Positions 45,062 to 54,914 of a stretch of 64,000 bases of DNA are shown here, piece by piece; within the stretch, counting starts at the first letter, position 1; the number at the start of each line of letters is the position of its first letter. The translations under genes were made by a program, and so were the position numbers. The stretch covers positions 276,519 through 340,518 of the forward strand of contig NZ_JHXV01000005.1 in the NCBI RefSeq assembly GCF_000621625.1. The letters are read 5' to 3'. The notes below the pieces were generated by a model. That model searched no databases, was not told the DNA's origin, and saw only the letters and a program-made list of their open reading frames with translations. This DNA is from Crocinitomix catalasitica ATCC 23190. Lineage in GTDB: Bacteria > Bacteroidota > Bacteroidia > Flavobacteriales_D > Crocinitomicaceae.

Positions 45062-45850
45062 CTATAAATCGGCAGCATTAGCAATCATTTCAGCGATATC
45101 TAATACTTGAACGTCATTTTCCTTATTAAAGTTTTTAACACCATCAGTCATCATTGTATTACAAAAAGGACAACCAGTAGCAATAATATTAGGATTCGTT
45201 TTTAATGCCTCTTCTGTTCGCTCAACGTTAATTTCTTTATCGCCTTTTTCAGCTTCTTTAAACATTTGTGCTCCCCCTGCTCCACAACAAAGTCCTTTAG
45301 CTTTACACCTTTTCATCTCTACCAATTCCGCATCAAGCTTACTTAGAATTTCACGTGGTGCTTCATAAACACCATTCGCTCTACCTAAATAACAAGGATC
45401 ATGGAAAGTTATTTTCTTTCCTTTAAACGTTCCGCCTTCAACAGTTAATTTTCCAGAATCGAATAAATCTTGAATTAACTGAGTGTGGTGTATCACTTCA
45501 TATTTCCCACCCAATCCTGGATATTCATTTTTCAGTGTATTAAAACAATGAGGACAAGCCGTCACAATTTTTTTTATTTCGTAACCGTCCAATACTTGAA
45601 TATTCATCATTGCTTGCATCTGGAACAAGAATTCATTTCCAGCTCTTTTGGCAGGATCACCTGTACAAGACTCTTCTGCACCTAGTACAGCAAAATTAAC
45701 ATCACACTTATTCAATATTTTGACTAAGGCTTTTGTTATTTTTTTTGCTCGATCGTCAAAACTACCAGCACAACCTACCCAGAATAAAACGTCAGGTTGT
45801 TGACCTTTCGCTGCTAATTCCGCCATTGTTGGCACCCTCAATTCTCCCAT
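45062..45850 (-). CDS. cysteine-rich (CCG) Fe-S oxidoreductase subunit
   Basis: 262 residues with two CCG domains of the HdrB/GlpC/LutA type. Domain 1: VGCAGSFDD, EESCTGD, TACPHCFNTLK. Domain 2: DPCYLGR, GLCCGAGG, GCPFCNTMM. These bind unusual Fe-S clusters and pass electrons. It pairs with the membrane-bound 4Fe-4S protein two genes upstream. In some bacteria the two are one polypeptide, an ETF:menaquinone oxidoreductase-like complex, so this is probably the electron-input subunit. No signal peptide. Confidence 0.9.
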   Translation of the reverse strand: MGELRVPTMAELAAKGQQPDVLFWVGCAGSFDDRAKKITKALVKILNKCDVNFAVLGAEESCTGDPAKRAGNEFLFQMQAMMNIQVLDGYEIKKIVTACPHCFNTLKNEYPGLGGKYEVIHHTQLIQDLFDSGKLTVEGGTFKGKKITFHDPCYLGRANGVYEAPREILSKLDAELVEMKRCKAKGLCCGAGGAQMFKEAEKGDKEINVERTEEALKTNPNIIATGCPFCNTMMTDGVKNFNKENDVQVLDIAEMIANAADL

Positions 45851-45881
45851 AATAATTTATATTAATGTCTTAAAAAAACAA

Positions 45882-46304
45882 TTATTTATCTTTAAATACT
45901 TCAATTTCTGAATTAATTTTAATCAAATCAGTAAACTTACCGTTATAGCGTGTTGCTTTCACAATATGATTATCAACCCAATGATAATTTCCTCCTCTTG
46001 GTTTCCCCATCACCATGCTATGATATTTAAAACCATGCTTATTCAACCATTCCTCAGTCACTGCTCTATGTTCTTCTATTCTAGAAGTAAAAAAGGTAAT
46101 AATATGACCTTGGTCGAACCATTTATTTAATGTTTCTAATGCATCCGGATATAACTTCGCAGTAGCCATTCTTTCAGGCTCTTCATTAGGAATATCATCA
46201 CAAATGGTACCGTCTATATCAATTAAATAGTTTTTAACCTCTTCAGGCAAAATTGGAGAAAGGTTATGATCCCCATCAGTTGCTTTTATCAATTTATGCT
46301 TCAT
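45882..46304 (-). CDS. HAD-like phosphatase
   Basis: 140 residues from ATG 46304; a longer in-frame reading lies inside the Fe-S gene and is not believed. HAD motif I NYLIDIDGTICDD (D29 and D31), motif II FFTSRIEEH, motif III Lys GKPRGGNY and an acidic WVDNH at the end. A compact HAD with little cap, likely a small-molecule phosphatase. Often annotated in flavobacteria as a phosphoheptose-isomerase-like protein, which the motifs do not support. It overlaps the membrane Fe-S gene by 11 bases and precedes the CCG gene. Confidence 0.82.
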   Translation of the reverse strand: MKHKLIKATDGDHNLSPILPEEVKNYLIDIDGTICDDIPNEEPERMATAKLYPDALETLNKWFDQGHIITFFTSRIEEHRAVTEEWLNKHGFKYHSMVMGKPRGGNYHWVDNHIVKATRYNGKFTDLIKINSEIEVFKDK

Positions 46305-47613
46305 CTTTCCATTTAAATCTGTCTGATGGTGAAAATTGCCAAGGCGCTTGGTTATTCTCAATATTGGTGTTCATTGTTGCCAATTCTGATGGCATCTTAG
46401 ATTCTTCCATTACCAAATACCTTCTTAAATCCATAATTATTTCTAATGGATCAATATTCACAGGACAAGCTTGAACACATGCATTACAGCTAGTACAAGC
46501 CCAAATCTCTTCTTCAGTGATAAAATCTCCTAATAACGATTTACCATCATTAAACTTATCTCCTTCTTTTCTTTTACCTGCACCTACTTCTTCCGCTCTA
46601 TCACGAACGTCCATCATAATTTTACGCGGTGATAATTTTTTACCTGTAATATTCGCAGGACACTCAGATGTACATCGCCCACATTCAGTACAAGTATAGG
46701 CATTCAATATATTTACCCAACTCAAGTCTTCAACATCTTTTGCTCCAAATTTTTGAGGAACAGCATCAGGGTCGACAGCGGGAACAGCATAAGGGTCAGC
46801 ATTCGGATCCATCATTAATTTCACCTCATTCGTAACACTTTCCATATTTGTAAATTGCCCCATTGGACGCAATTTTGAAAAATAGGTATTCGGAAAAGCC
46901 CAAATAATATGTAAATGTTTTGAGAAAGGTAAATAACATAAAAAAGTTAAAACCATGATGATATGTCCCCACCATCCTACTCTTTCAAGAATGATTAGAG
47001 TAGTTGTTTCCATACCACCGAAAAACATTGGCCCCATCCACGATGAAATTGCAAAACCATAAGATTCATGTCCAGATCTAACATGCAAAACTTCGTCTGC
47101 CCCATTCATTGTGAAGATACAAATCACTAAAACAAACTCAAGATATAAGATGATATTACCATCTAATTTAGGCCAACCATTCATTTCACTTTTTACAAAG
47201 CGTGGTAATTTGATTAGATTCCTTCTCGACAAAAATGCAATCGTTGCGACTAAGGCTAATAGCGATAAAACTTCAATTAAACTGATTGTAAAGGTGTACA
47301 AACCACCCAACATAGGCTGGAAAATTCGATGTGAACCTGTCGCACCATCAATAATGATCTCAATTAATTCAATTTGAGTGATCATAAATGCAACATAGAT
47401 GAACATGTGCAAAATAGCAGCAATTGGTCTAGCCCGCATTTTAGATTGGCCGAGCGCAACTCGAAGCATCGTTTTTAGTCTTTCTGACTTTCGATCAAAT
47501 CTGTTTTCAGCTTTCCCCAATTTAATGTTAGCGATTATTTGCTTGACCTTAAATCCAAAAAAGGCCAATGCTCCTAAAAAAACGATTATAAATATTATAT
47601 TACTTATTGTCAT
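46294..47613 (-). CDS. membrane-bound 4Fe-4S dicluster electron-transfer protein
   Basis: 439 residues. The N-terminal half has about five or six membrane helices like nitrate-reductase gamma/DsrM-type heme b domains (several His, for example AAILHMFIYV and HIIMVLTFLCYLPFSKHLH). The C-terminal half has two 4Fe-4S motifs, CTECGRCTSECP and CTSCNACVQACP. It should pass electrons between a soluble donor and the quinone pool together with the CCG protein. The arrangement fits an ETF:menaquinone oxidoreductase-like module split in two genes. It lies 38 bases after the MlaD gene. Confidence 0.9.
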   Translation of the reverse strand: MTISNIIFIIVFLGALAFFGFKVKQIIANIKLGKAENRFDRKSERLKTMLRVALGQSKMRARPIAAILHMFIYVAFMITQIELIEIIIDGATGSHRIFQPMLGGLYTFTISLIEVLSLLALVATIAFLSRRNLIKLPRFVKSEMNGWPKLDGNIILYLEFVLVICIFTMNGADEVLHVRSGHESYGFAISSWMGPMFFGGMETTTLIILERVGWWGHIIMVLTFLCYLPFSKHLHIIWAFPNTYFSKLRPMGQFTNMESVTNEVKLMMDPNADPYAVPAVDPDAVPQKFGAKDVEDLSWVNILNAYTCTECGRCTSECPANITGKKLSPRKIMMDVRDRAEEVGAGKRKEGDKFNDGKSLLGDFITEEEIWACTSCNACVQACPVNIDPLEIIMDLRRYLVMEESKMPSELATMNTNIENNQAPWQFSPSDRFKWKDEA

Positions 47614-47651
47614 AAAAACACTTTTATATCATCTTAAACTTAGCGAATGGT

Positions 47652-48680
47652 TTACTTCAATATCTCTCTCAATTTATCTTCTTCTGGCTGCGATAATTGA
47701 ACACCTTTAACTTTTCTACCTAACAGAGAAAAATGAACGTATTTATTCGGATTACGTTGCATATCTTCTAATAGACTTTGTATCGCTAAATTAGTATTAA
47801 CCAATTCATTGTGCAAGGAATCGGTATGTAATAAAGCACCTATAGTTCCTTCACCTTGATTCACACTTGTTAATAATTCGTTCAACTCAACCAAAGTAGT
47901 TGACAGGTTTCCAACCAATGGTTTTAAATCAGCATCTGCGACGCTTGCTGTGATTGCTTCAAGATTGTTGATGATACCACTAATTTGTTCAGACTTATTA
48001 GATAAGTTTTCAGTAATACCTCCAACACTACTTAGAATAACATCAACTCTGTCTGTTTCTTTTTTAATCAAGTAACTCAAGTTATTCGCAAGATCACCGA
48101 ATTTAGCAATTGCATACCTTGCTTCATCTAAACCTTCATCAATGGTGTAAGCAGCACTAGTATCCCAAAATGCATTCACAGAAACGATGATAGACTCAAC
48201 CGACTTGATTAACTCTTCCGTTTTCTTTTTTAATGGTAATAACTCTTCACTAATCTGCGTTTCTAATGATTTTGCGATTGTTCCAGGAATAGTATCTCCA
48301 TTTTCAAAATAAGCGAACTCATTTCGAGGTGTTATATCTAATTTTAAATCTAATGCTTTAGTTCCTAAAATATCAGAACTAATTAATTCAATTACGGATG
48401 AATTAGTAATTTGTAATTCGTTATCATTCAAAGTATAACTCACCAATATTATGTTCGGATTTTCAGGATGCAATCCAACACTTGAAACTTGTCCAATTTT
48501 CAATCCATTTAATTGAACTTCGTTCGAAACTTGTAATCCTGATGAATTTGTAAATACAGTATGAAAAACTCTATTCTTACCAAAAAGCGAGCTCCCCTTC
48601 AAAAAGTTCACCCCCAAGAGCAATAAGAATATGCCTAAAATGACTAATAATCCTACTTTAAATTCTTTTGATACTTTCAT
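47652..48680 (-). CDS. MlaD/MCE family protein
   Basis: 342 residues. One membrane anchor (about 9-27; VGLLVILGIFLLLLGVNFLKG), an MCE domain (about 38-115; GLQVSNEVQLNGLKIGQVSSVGL, DILGTKALDLKL), then a long helical region with SESIIVSVNAF-type coiled segments. MCE proteins form periplasmic hexamers that ferry phospholipids between membranes. No Mla ATPase or permease is next to it. It sits between the amidase and the electron-transfer genes. Confidence 0.9.
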   Translation of the reverse strand: MKVSKEFKVGLLVILGIFLLLLGVNFLKGSSLFGKNRVFHTVFTNSSGLQVSNEVQLNGLKIGQVSSVGLHPENPNIILVSYTLNDNELQITNSSVIELISSDILGTKALDLKLDITPRNEFAYFENGDTIPGTIAKSLETQISEELLPLKKKTEELIKSVESIIVSVNAFWDTSAAYTIDEGLDEARYAIAKFGDLANNLSYLIKKETDRVDVILSSVGGITENLSNKSEQISGIINNLEAITASVADADLKPLVGNLSTTLVELNELLTSVNQGEGTIGALLHTDSLHNELVNTNLAIQSLLEDMQRNPNKYVHFSLLGRKVKGVQLSQPEEDKLREILK

Positions 48681-48816
48681 TGTTATTAATTATCAAGCCT
48701 ATGAATACTATGATTTCTCAAAACATATTCTAAAGCAATGGTATATTGTTAATTCTGTTTATTACCAATATTATTTCACTCAATTCGCTAAAATAATGGA
48801 AAAAATCCGATTGAAT

Positions 48817-49929
48817 TTAATTTTGAGTCATTTTAATTGCTTTTTCAATGTTCATTCTTTCTCCTCCTGAAAAGGCAACAACAAAGGCGTTTTCAAATCC
48901 TTTTTCTCTCATTTGTTGTTTCAATTTGTTCGCTTCATCAAAACTATTAAATAGGCCAACGGTATATTTAAACAAGTTATTATTTTCATACGACCAAACA
49001 TCCATTCCTAAAAACTGTGGATCGCTTGTTTTTAAAGGACTTGAAGAGGTTGATATCTGCACTCTAAATAATACTTCTTCAGCATCCACCGTCAAGTCTT
49101 CCCCACCAAAATCTACTGGTTCGCTAGTATTTAAATGTGTAGATTGATCAGCTGTCTCGTAATAAACCTTATAATCTTCAAATGCTGTAAAAATAGAGTT
49201 TGCCATCTTTGTCTGATTACTTGTATCGCTCAGAAATAACTCCTCTTCTTTATTCGTAAGAAAGCCAGTTTCAATTAAGACACTTGGCATCGTTGTTTTA
49301 TATAGCACCAAAAACCCAGCCTGTCTGACTCCTCTACTCGCTCTACCTAATTTAGTGAATTCGTTTTGAACCCTTGCTGCAAATTCAATTGAGTGGTTTA
49401 AGAAAACACTCAATTGCAATTGTCTCGCAATAATAGCGTCAGCAGAGAGTTTCTCATATTTAATATCACTATCCTTTTCGAATTCGATCGCAGAGTTTTC
49501 TCTTTCAGCAATCGCTCGTTGCGCTTCTGTCTTATGTAAACCTAAAACATACGTTTCTGCACCTACCGCAGTCGAAGGCCCTGCATTCGCATGAATACAG
49601 ATAAAAAGATCTGCTTTATTGGTATTGGCAATTTTAGCACGCTCGTCCAATTCGATAAAAATATCCGTCTTCCGCGTATATATCACTTCCACATCAGGAT
49701 AGTTCTTTTCAATGAAAGCCCCCAATTTAAGTCCAATGGCCAAAGTAACCTCTTTCTCTTTAGAATGACTACCGTGACAACCTGGATCTTGCCCTCCATG
49801 CCCAGGATCTATTACCACTTTTTTAATTCCATGCAATGCATCATCTAACTGAGCGTGAGCCGAATTTATAAAAAACGTTAACAAACACAATATAATTAAG
49901 TTCGATTTGTTATAAGCCTGTATCTTCAT
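48817..49929 (-). CDS. N-acetylmuramoyl-L-alanine amidase (Amidase_3) with SPOR-like C-terminus
   Basis: 370 residues. Signal peptide, then a zinc amidase domain (about 33-245) with VIDPGHGGQDPG (Zn His), SKEKEV (Zn Glu), CIHANAG (Zn His) and LIETGFLTN (catalytic Glu). The C-terminal part (about 285-355; VLFRVQISTSS, FKYTVGLFNSFDEANKLKQQM, GFENAFVVAF) looks like a SPOR domain for denuded septal glycan. Cleaves amide bonds of peptidoglycan, likely at division. First gene of a six-gene minus-strand run, with a good promoter. Confidence 0.92.
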   Translation of the reverse strand: MKIQAYNKSNLIILCLLTFFINSAHAQLDDALHGIKKVVIDPGHGGQDPGCHGSHSKEKEVTLAIGLKLGAFIEKNYPDVEVIYTRKTDIFIELDERAKIANTNKADLFICIHANAGPSTAVGAETYVLGLHKTEAQRAIAERENSAIEFEKDSDIKYEKLSADAIIARQLQLSVFLNHSIEFAARVQNEFTKLGRASRGVRQAGFLVLYKTTMPSVLIETGFLTNKEEELFLSDTSNQTKMANSIFTAFEDYKVYYETADQSTHLNTSEPVDFGGEDLTVDAEEVLFRVQISTSSSPLKTSDPQFLGMDVWSYENNNLFKYTVGLFNSFDEANKLKQQMREKGFENAFVVAFSGGERMNIEKAIKMTQN

Positions 49930-49975
49930 TTGATCTAATTGTTATAGATTTGTTGATCTTTTTAAACCTACTATA

Positions 49976-50008
49976 CAAAGTTAAGACCAAAGTTTGCATT
50001 TAAACAAA
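49976..50008 (-). promoter_or_regulatory. promoter of the amidase/MCE/Fe-S operon
   Basis: Minus-strand TTTG (50008-50005), a 21-base spacer and TAACTTTG (49983-49976), 46 bases before the amidase ATG. It overlaps the first codons of the divergent lptD gene, so the two transcription units could interfere. Confidence 0.6.
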
Positions 50009-52561
50009 TACATAAGGTTAGTTTTCAATTTGAGTTTGTTGATAATCATCAACACTACATCATTTAAAATCTATGCGCAGGAACAAGCTTCCGTTCAATC
50101 AAGCGGATTAAATGCGCCTGTTTTTTACGAAGCTAAGGATTCTATCGTGGCAGATATCCCGAACCAGATTGTTCGTTTATATGGTGATGCGAAAGTGAAC
50201 TATGAAGACATTGAATTGTTGTCTGAACTAATAGAGATAGACATTCAGAAGAATGAGGTAACTGCCACGTATGGCATTGATAGCCTCGGAAATCCTTTTG
50301 GAAAACCGTTATTTACTGCTGGTGGAGAACAAAGCGAATGTGATTATATTAAATACAATTTCGACACAAAAAAAGGTTTTGTAAAAGAAGTTAGAATGCA
50401 GCAAGGTGAAGGTTATATTCACATGGCAGAATCTAAAGTTCAACCCAATGAAGAAATTCATTTCAGAGATGGTAAATTCACGACTTGTTCGAATGAAAAA
50501 CCGCATTATCATTTTAAATTAACACGTGCAATTGTCGTTCCAGATAAAAGAATTATTACTGGACCAGTTTATATGCAAATTTTGCGTGTACCATTACCTT
50601 TAGCTGCGCCATTTGGCTTTTTTCCTAATTCTGAAACAAAAAAAGCTGGAATTATCATTCCTGACTTTTCTTTTAATAGTTACGATTCTTACGGTTTTGG
50701 TATCACTGACCTTGGATATTATATTCCACTTGGTGAATATTGGGAAACATATTTTTATGGAACTGTCTTCACGAGTGGACGTTGGGGGATACGAAACGAA
50801 ACCAATTATTATCAAAAATATAAATACAGAGGTAATTTCGGCCTTAAATTCGAACAGTTAAGAGGAAAGTTCTATGCCCAAAACATTAGTAATAAACTTA
50901 CTTTAAAGTGGACGCACAATCAAGATGCTAAATCACATCCTTCTATCAAATTCTCAACGAATATTAATTATGTTTCTGATAATAGTTCTAAAACGACATT
51001 AGACCTAATCAACGAAGATTACTTTAACAATACTTTCAACTCGAGCATTAACTTAACCAAAGGCTGGAATACAAATCGTTTTAATGGCGCTATGACCTTA
51101 AAGTCTTCTTTGCAACAAAATACACAGAGCGGGAACTACACAATTCAGTTACCTAGCTATAACTTAACCGTCAACAGATTCGATTTAGGAGTATTAAGAG
51201 GAAGTGCTATTGGTAAAAAATGGTACGAGAATATTACTGTTAACTACAGTTTAAATGCAGAGAATTCCATTTTAGCACCAGATAGTATATTTACTGCCGA
51301 CGAATTTAATCAGATTGGGGATTATGCAGCGAATGGAATTAAACATAATGTTGGATTGCAATCCAATTTAAATGTATTAAAAGGTCGTTTTACTTTGACA
51401 CCTGCTTTAACTTATAATGAGTTATGGAATTTTCAATCTGAAGATTTGACTTGGAATGAGGATCTTCAAAAAATTGACACGACTTCTTCAAATGGATTCA
51501 GAAGTTCTAGAAATGTTGCGTTATCTGGTCGTGTGAGTTCTAACTTCTACGGTTATTATCAACTTGTTGGTCCTTCAGAAACAAGATTTAGACATGTAGC
51601 ATCACCGAATGTTAGCTTTACTTTATCTCCAGATATTGGCCTGTTTGAAGAAATTCAAATTGACTCAACTGGTAAAACTCAATTTTATTCTCCTTTTTAT
51701 AAAAGCAAGTATCGAGAAGGCTCAGCGGGAGCTTCTGGACGAATTAACTTCGATGTAAACAATACATTAGAAATGAAACGTAAGAACAAGAAAGACACTT
51801 TAAACAACGAAGTCAAATCCTTGAAATTGATTGATGCCCTATCGGTGAATGGTAACTACGATTTTTTAAAGGACTCGTTTAACTTGAGTGACTTTAATTT
51901 ATCATTTAGAACTTCTCGTTTCTTTAATATTTTCAGTTTCCAGTCGAATGCTACATTTACGCCTTATAGCTGGAATAATGAAACGGGTGCTAAGCTGAGC
52001 ACCTATGCATGGAATGATGGCAATGGATTAGGAAGATTCTCAAAAGCATCGAGTGTTATTAATGCGAATTTTACAAACGCTAAAGGTAGAGCAGAACAAG
52101 AAGAGAATGATACTAAAACCAGAGAGAATGCCAATAATAATAAAATTGCCACAAGCAATAGATTAATTGATTTTGAAATCCCATGGCAATTAAATATTGC
52201 CTATAATATTAGCTATACAAGAGCTTCAATTAGCAACAATTTAGAATATGTTGATTCTGCAGTAATTGTGCATACTGCCCAGTTTAACGGAGACATTAAT
52301 ATCGCTGAGAAATGGAAAGTAGGATATATGGTAGATTTCGATCTTATCACAAAAAAAGTACCGCAATTTAGAGTTGAAATTTGGCGTGATTTACATTGCT
52401 GGGAAACAAGTTTAAAGTTCCAACAATTTGGTCCTTTTACAAATTCCGAAGTTACAGACTTCAAAGCCAATTGGTCAGTTCAGTTACATATTGGAATTAA
52501 AGCCGACATGTTCCAGGCGATCAAGTATGATCAAACCATCAAGAATCCATTTCCATTATAA
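49994..52561 (+). CDS. LptD-like LPS-assembly outer-membrane protein
   Basis: 855 residues. The signal-like segment ends near 28 (SFKIYAQ). An OstA/LptA-like beta-jellyroll (about 40-160; IVRLYGDAKVNYEDIELLSELIEID) is followed by the LptD barrel opening (PLPLAAPFGFFPNSETKKAGIIIPDF and similar) and a long beta-rich region. Inserts LPS in the outer leaflet. The start is a TTG at 49994, the first start codon after an in-frame TAA (49982), with no ATG nearby. Divergent from the amidase gene. Confidence 0.88.
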   Translation: MHLNKYIRLVFNLSLLIIINTTSFKIYAQEQASVQSSGLNAPVFYEAKDSIVADIPNQIVRLYGDAKVNYEDIELLSELIEIDIQKNEVTATYGIDSLGNPFGKPLFTAGGEQSECDYIKYNFDTKKGFVKEVRMQQGEGYIHMAESKVQPNEEIHFRDGKFTTCSNEKPHYHFKLTRAIVVPDKRIITGPVYMQILRVPLPLAAPFGFFPNSETKKAGIIIPDFSFNSYDSYGFGITDLGYYIPLGEYWETYFYGTVFTSGRWGIRNETNYYQKYKYRGNFGLKFEQLRGKFYAQNISNKLTLKWTHNQDAKSHPSIKFSTNINYVSDNSSKTTLDLINEDYFNNTFNSSINLTKGWNTNRFNGAMTLKSSLQQNTQSGNYTIQLPSYNLTVNRFDLGVLRGSAIGKKWYENITVNYSLNAENSILAPDSIFTADEFNQIGDYAANGIKHNVGLQSNLNVLKGRFTLTPALTYNELWNFQSEDLTWNEDLQKIDTTSSNGFRSSRNVALSGRVSSNFYGYYQLVGPSETRFRHVASPNVSFTLSPDIGLFEEIQIDSTGKTQFYSPFYKSKYREGSAGASGRINFDVNNTLEMKRKNKKDTLNNEVKSLKLIDALSVNGNYDFLKDSFNLSDFNLSFRTSRFFNIFSFQSNATFTPYSWNNETGAKLSTYAWNDGNGLGRFSKASSVINANFTNAKGRAEQEENDTKTRENANNNKIATSNRLIDFEIPWQLNIAYNISYTRASISNNLEYVDSAVIVHTAQFNGDINIAEKWKVGYMVDFDLITKKVPQFRVEIWRDLHCWETSLKFQQFGPFTNSEVTDFKANWSVQLHIGIKADMFQAIKYDQTIKNPFPL

Positions 52562-52566
52562 TAAAT

Positions 52567-54858
52567 TTATTTGAATAAACTTATTTCAATGAATTTAGAA
52601 ACTGGGGTATTACTTTTTTTCGCTGTACTATCCACCGGAACTAAAACATTCGCTTCTGGAAAATAAGTCGCCGCACAACCTTTTGCAATATTATAAGCAA
52701 TTACTTTAAAATTATTAGCTATTCGCTCTTCTCCTCTGAAATGACTTTTTATATGAACAACCTCTTCGTTTTTTAAACCTTGTGCATCCATGTCAGACTT
52801 ATTCATCAAAATCACACGACGTTCGTTTAAAATACCTCTATAACGATCGTCCATACCATAAATGGTTGTATTGTATTGATCGTGCGTACGGATTGTCATC
52901 AAAATTAAATGACCTTCCGCAACATTGTTCTGAGGAATAGGATTTATTGTAAAATTTGCTTTGCCATTAGCTGTATTAAATTTTCTATCTCTTGTACAAT
53001 TTGGTAAATAAAATCCACCAGGCACTCTTACTCTTTTATTATAATCATGAAAACCGTCTATTGTTGCTTCAATTGCATCTCGTACATTGTCATAATTGTC
53101 TCTCATTTTCTCCCAATCAATTGGGCTATTGCCAAAAACAGCCTTTGCTAAAGTAGCGACAATTGCAGGTTCACTTTTTAAATTTGGTGATGCATTGTCA
53201 AGACTACCGTATGATTTCTGTACAACACCCATCGAATTCTCTATGGTTACAAACTGTTTTCCTGATGCTTGAATATCTAATTCTGAACGACTGATACATG
53301 GTAGAATTAAAGCCTCATTTCCAGTAACGATATGCGATCTATTCAATTTTGTAGAAACTTGAACAGTCATATCACAATTCTGAATGGCTTCTCCAGTGAA
53401 CTGACTATCTGGGGTTGCTGAAATAAAGTTTCCTCCCATAAAGAAGTAAAACTTCACTTTATTTTCATGACATGCTTTTATCGATTCAACAGCATCATAA
53501 CCATGCTCCCTAGGGAATTTCATTTTGAAATGTGCATCAATTTTATCAATATATCCATCTTTAGGTTTCTCCCAAATATTCATCGTTCTATCACCCTGAA
53601 CGTTACTGTGTCCTCGAACAGGACAAGTTCCACCACCTTCAATCCCTATACTTCCTTTTAAAAGAAGAATATTGACTACTTCTTGAATGTTCTGAACACC
53701 ATTCTCGTGCTGTGTAAGGCCCATCGCCCAACAAATAATTATCTTCTTTTTTTCAATGAATAATTTAGAAACCGTTCTAATTTCTTTTTCACTTACACCA
53801 CTCGCAGCAACAGCTTCGTTAAAATCTGCTGCTTTTAAGTCCGCCAACAACGCATCTATTCCAGCTGTTTGATTGGCAATAAAATCAAGATCGAAAACGG
53901 TACCAGGATTTTTCTCCTCAGCTTCAAGCATCAATATCATGATCGCTTTCAACAATGCAACATCTCCATTTATTTTCACCTGTAAATAATGATCATCTAA
54001 TTGTGTTCCACCTTTAATCATCGCCAAAGGATTCTGAGGATCAACAAATACGTTGTTCCCCGCTTCGGGAATTGGATTAACACTGATTATTTTTCCACCG
54101 TTCTCTTTACATTTTTCTAAAGCTGCTAACATTCGCGGATGATTCGTTCCAGGATTCTGCCCCATCACAACGATCAATTCTGAAACGTATAAATCTTCTA
54201 ACGTAACTGAACCTTTACCAATACCAACAGTCTCACTTAAACCTACCCCACTCGATTCGTGGCACATGTTTGAGCAGTCAGGTAAATTATTTGTTCCAAA
54301 TTGACGAACGAATAATTGATACAAATAAGCAGCTTCATTACTTGTTCGACCTGAGGTATAAAAAATAGCTTCATTCGGATCGTTCAATGACTTTAATTTG
54401 GTCGCCATTTTTTCAAACGCTTCTTCCCAAGAAATAGGTTGATAATGCGAACTTCCTTCAGCCAAATAAAAAGGTTCTGTAATACGTCCAGATTTTCCTA
54501 ACCAATAATCAGACTTTGTGCTCAATTCTTCAACCGAATATTCAGCAAAAAACTCACGACCAACCTTACTTATCGTTGCTTCTTCGGCAATTGCTTTAAC
54601 GCCATTCTCACAATATTCACCTAATTTAGATCGTTTACCATCAGGATCAGGCCAAGCACAACCAGGACAGTCAAACCCATCCTTTTGATTCATTTTATTC
54701 AACAATTTTATCCCGCGCCATAATCCCATTTCTCTTGAGATATGTTGCATAGAAGAAATCAATGCTGGAATACCAACAGCTTTTTTCTTCGGAGATGTTA
54801 ATTTAAGTTGAGAAAATTCTTCAGGCGGAACAATTTGCACTTTTCTTTTTGTGATCAT
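52567..54858 (-). CDS. FdhF/YdeP family molybdopterin oxidoreductase
   Basis: 763 residues. The N-terminus has FDCPGCAWPD and YCENG, giving C-X2-C...C for an Fe-S cluster as in YdeP. The molybdopterin domain (about 110-640) has IFYTSGRTSNEAAYLYQLF, CSNMCHESS and VMGQNPGTNHPR. The dinucleotide-binding domain (about 650-763) opens LILMTIRTHDQYNTTIYG. Family members are related to formate dehydrogenase alpha, but their substrates are unsure; YdeP is linked to acid resistance. Single subunit, no signal. Converges with lptD six bases away. Confidence 0.9.
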   Translation of the reverse strand: MITKRKVQIVPPEEFSQLKLTSPKKKAVGIPALISSMQHISREMGLWRGIKLLNKMNQKDGFDCPGCAWPDPDGKRSKLGEYCENGVKAIAEEATISKVGREFFAEYSVEELSTKSDYWLGKSGRITEPFYLAEGSSHYQPISWEEAFEKMATKLKSLNDPNEAIFYTSGRTSNEAAYLYQLFVRQFGTNNLPDCSNMCHESSGVGLSETVGIGKGSVTLEDLYVSELIVVMGQNPGTNHPRMLAALEKCKENGGKIISVNPIPEAGNNVFVDPQNPLAMIKGGTQLDDHYLQVKINGDVALLKAIMILMLEAEEKNPGTVFDLDFIANQTAGIDALLADLKAADFNEAVAASGVSEKEIRTVSKLFIEKKKIIICWAMGLTQHENGVQNIQEVVNILLLKGSIGIEGGGTCPVRGHSNVQGDRTMNIWEKPKDGYIDKIDAHFKMKFPREHGYDAVESIKACHENKVKFYFFMGGNFISATPDSQFTGEAIQNCDMTVQVSTKLNRSHIVTGNEALILPCISRSELDIQASGKQFVTIENSMGVVQKSYGSLDNASPNLKSEPAIVATLAKAVFGNSPIDWEKMRDNYDNVRDAIEATIDGFHDYNKRVRVPGGFYLPNCTRDRKFNTANGKANFTINPIPQNNVAEGHLILMTIRTHDQYNTTIYGMDDRYRGILNERRVILMNKSDMDAQGLKNEEVVHIKSHFRGEERIANNFKVIAYNIAKGCAATYFPEANVLVPVDSTAKKSNTPVSKFIEISLFK

Positions 54859-54914
54859 TTTGGCTTGTTTGAGCAGTTAGGAATTGAACGAAAAACTAAA
54901 TTAATAAATTTCTA

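Noticed and set aside
46305..46361. N-terminal extension of the HAD phosphatase
   Set aside because: It lies within the Fe-S gene, adds residues before the family start, and ATG 46304 fits the overlap pattern.
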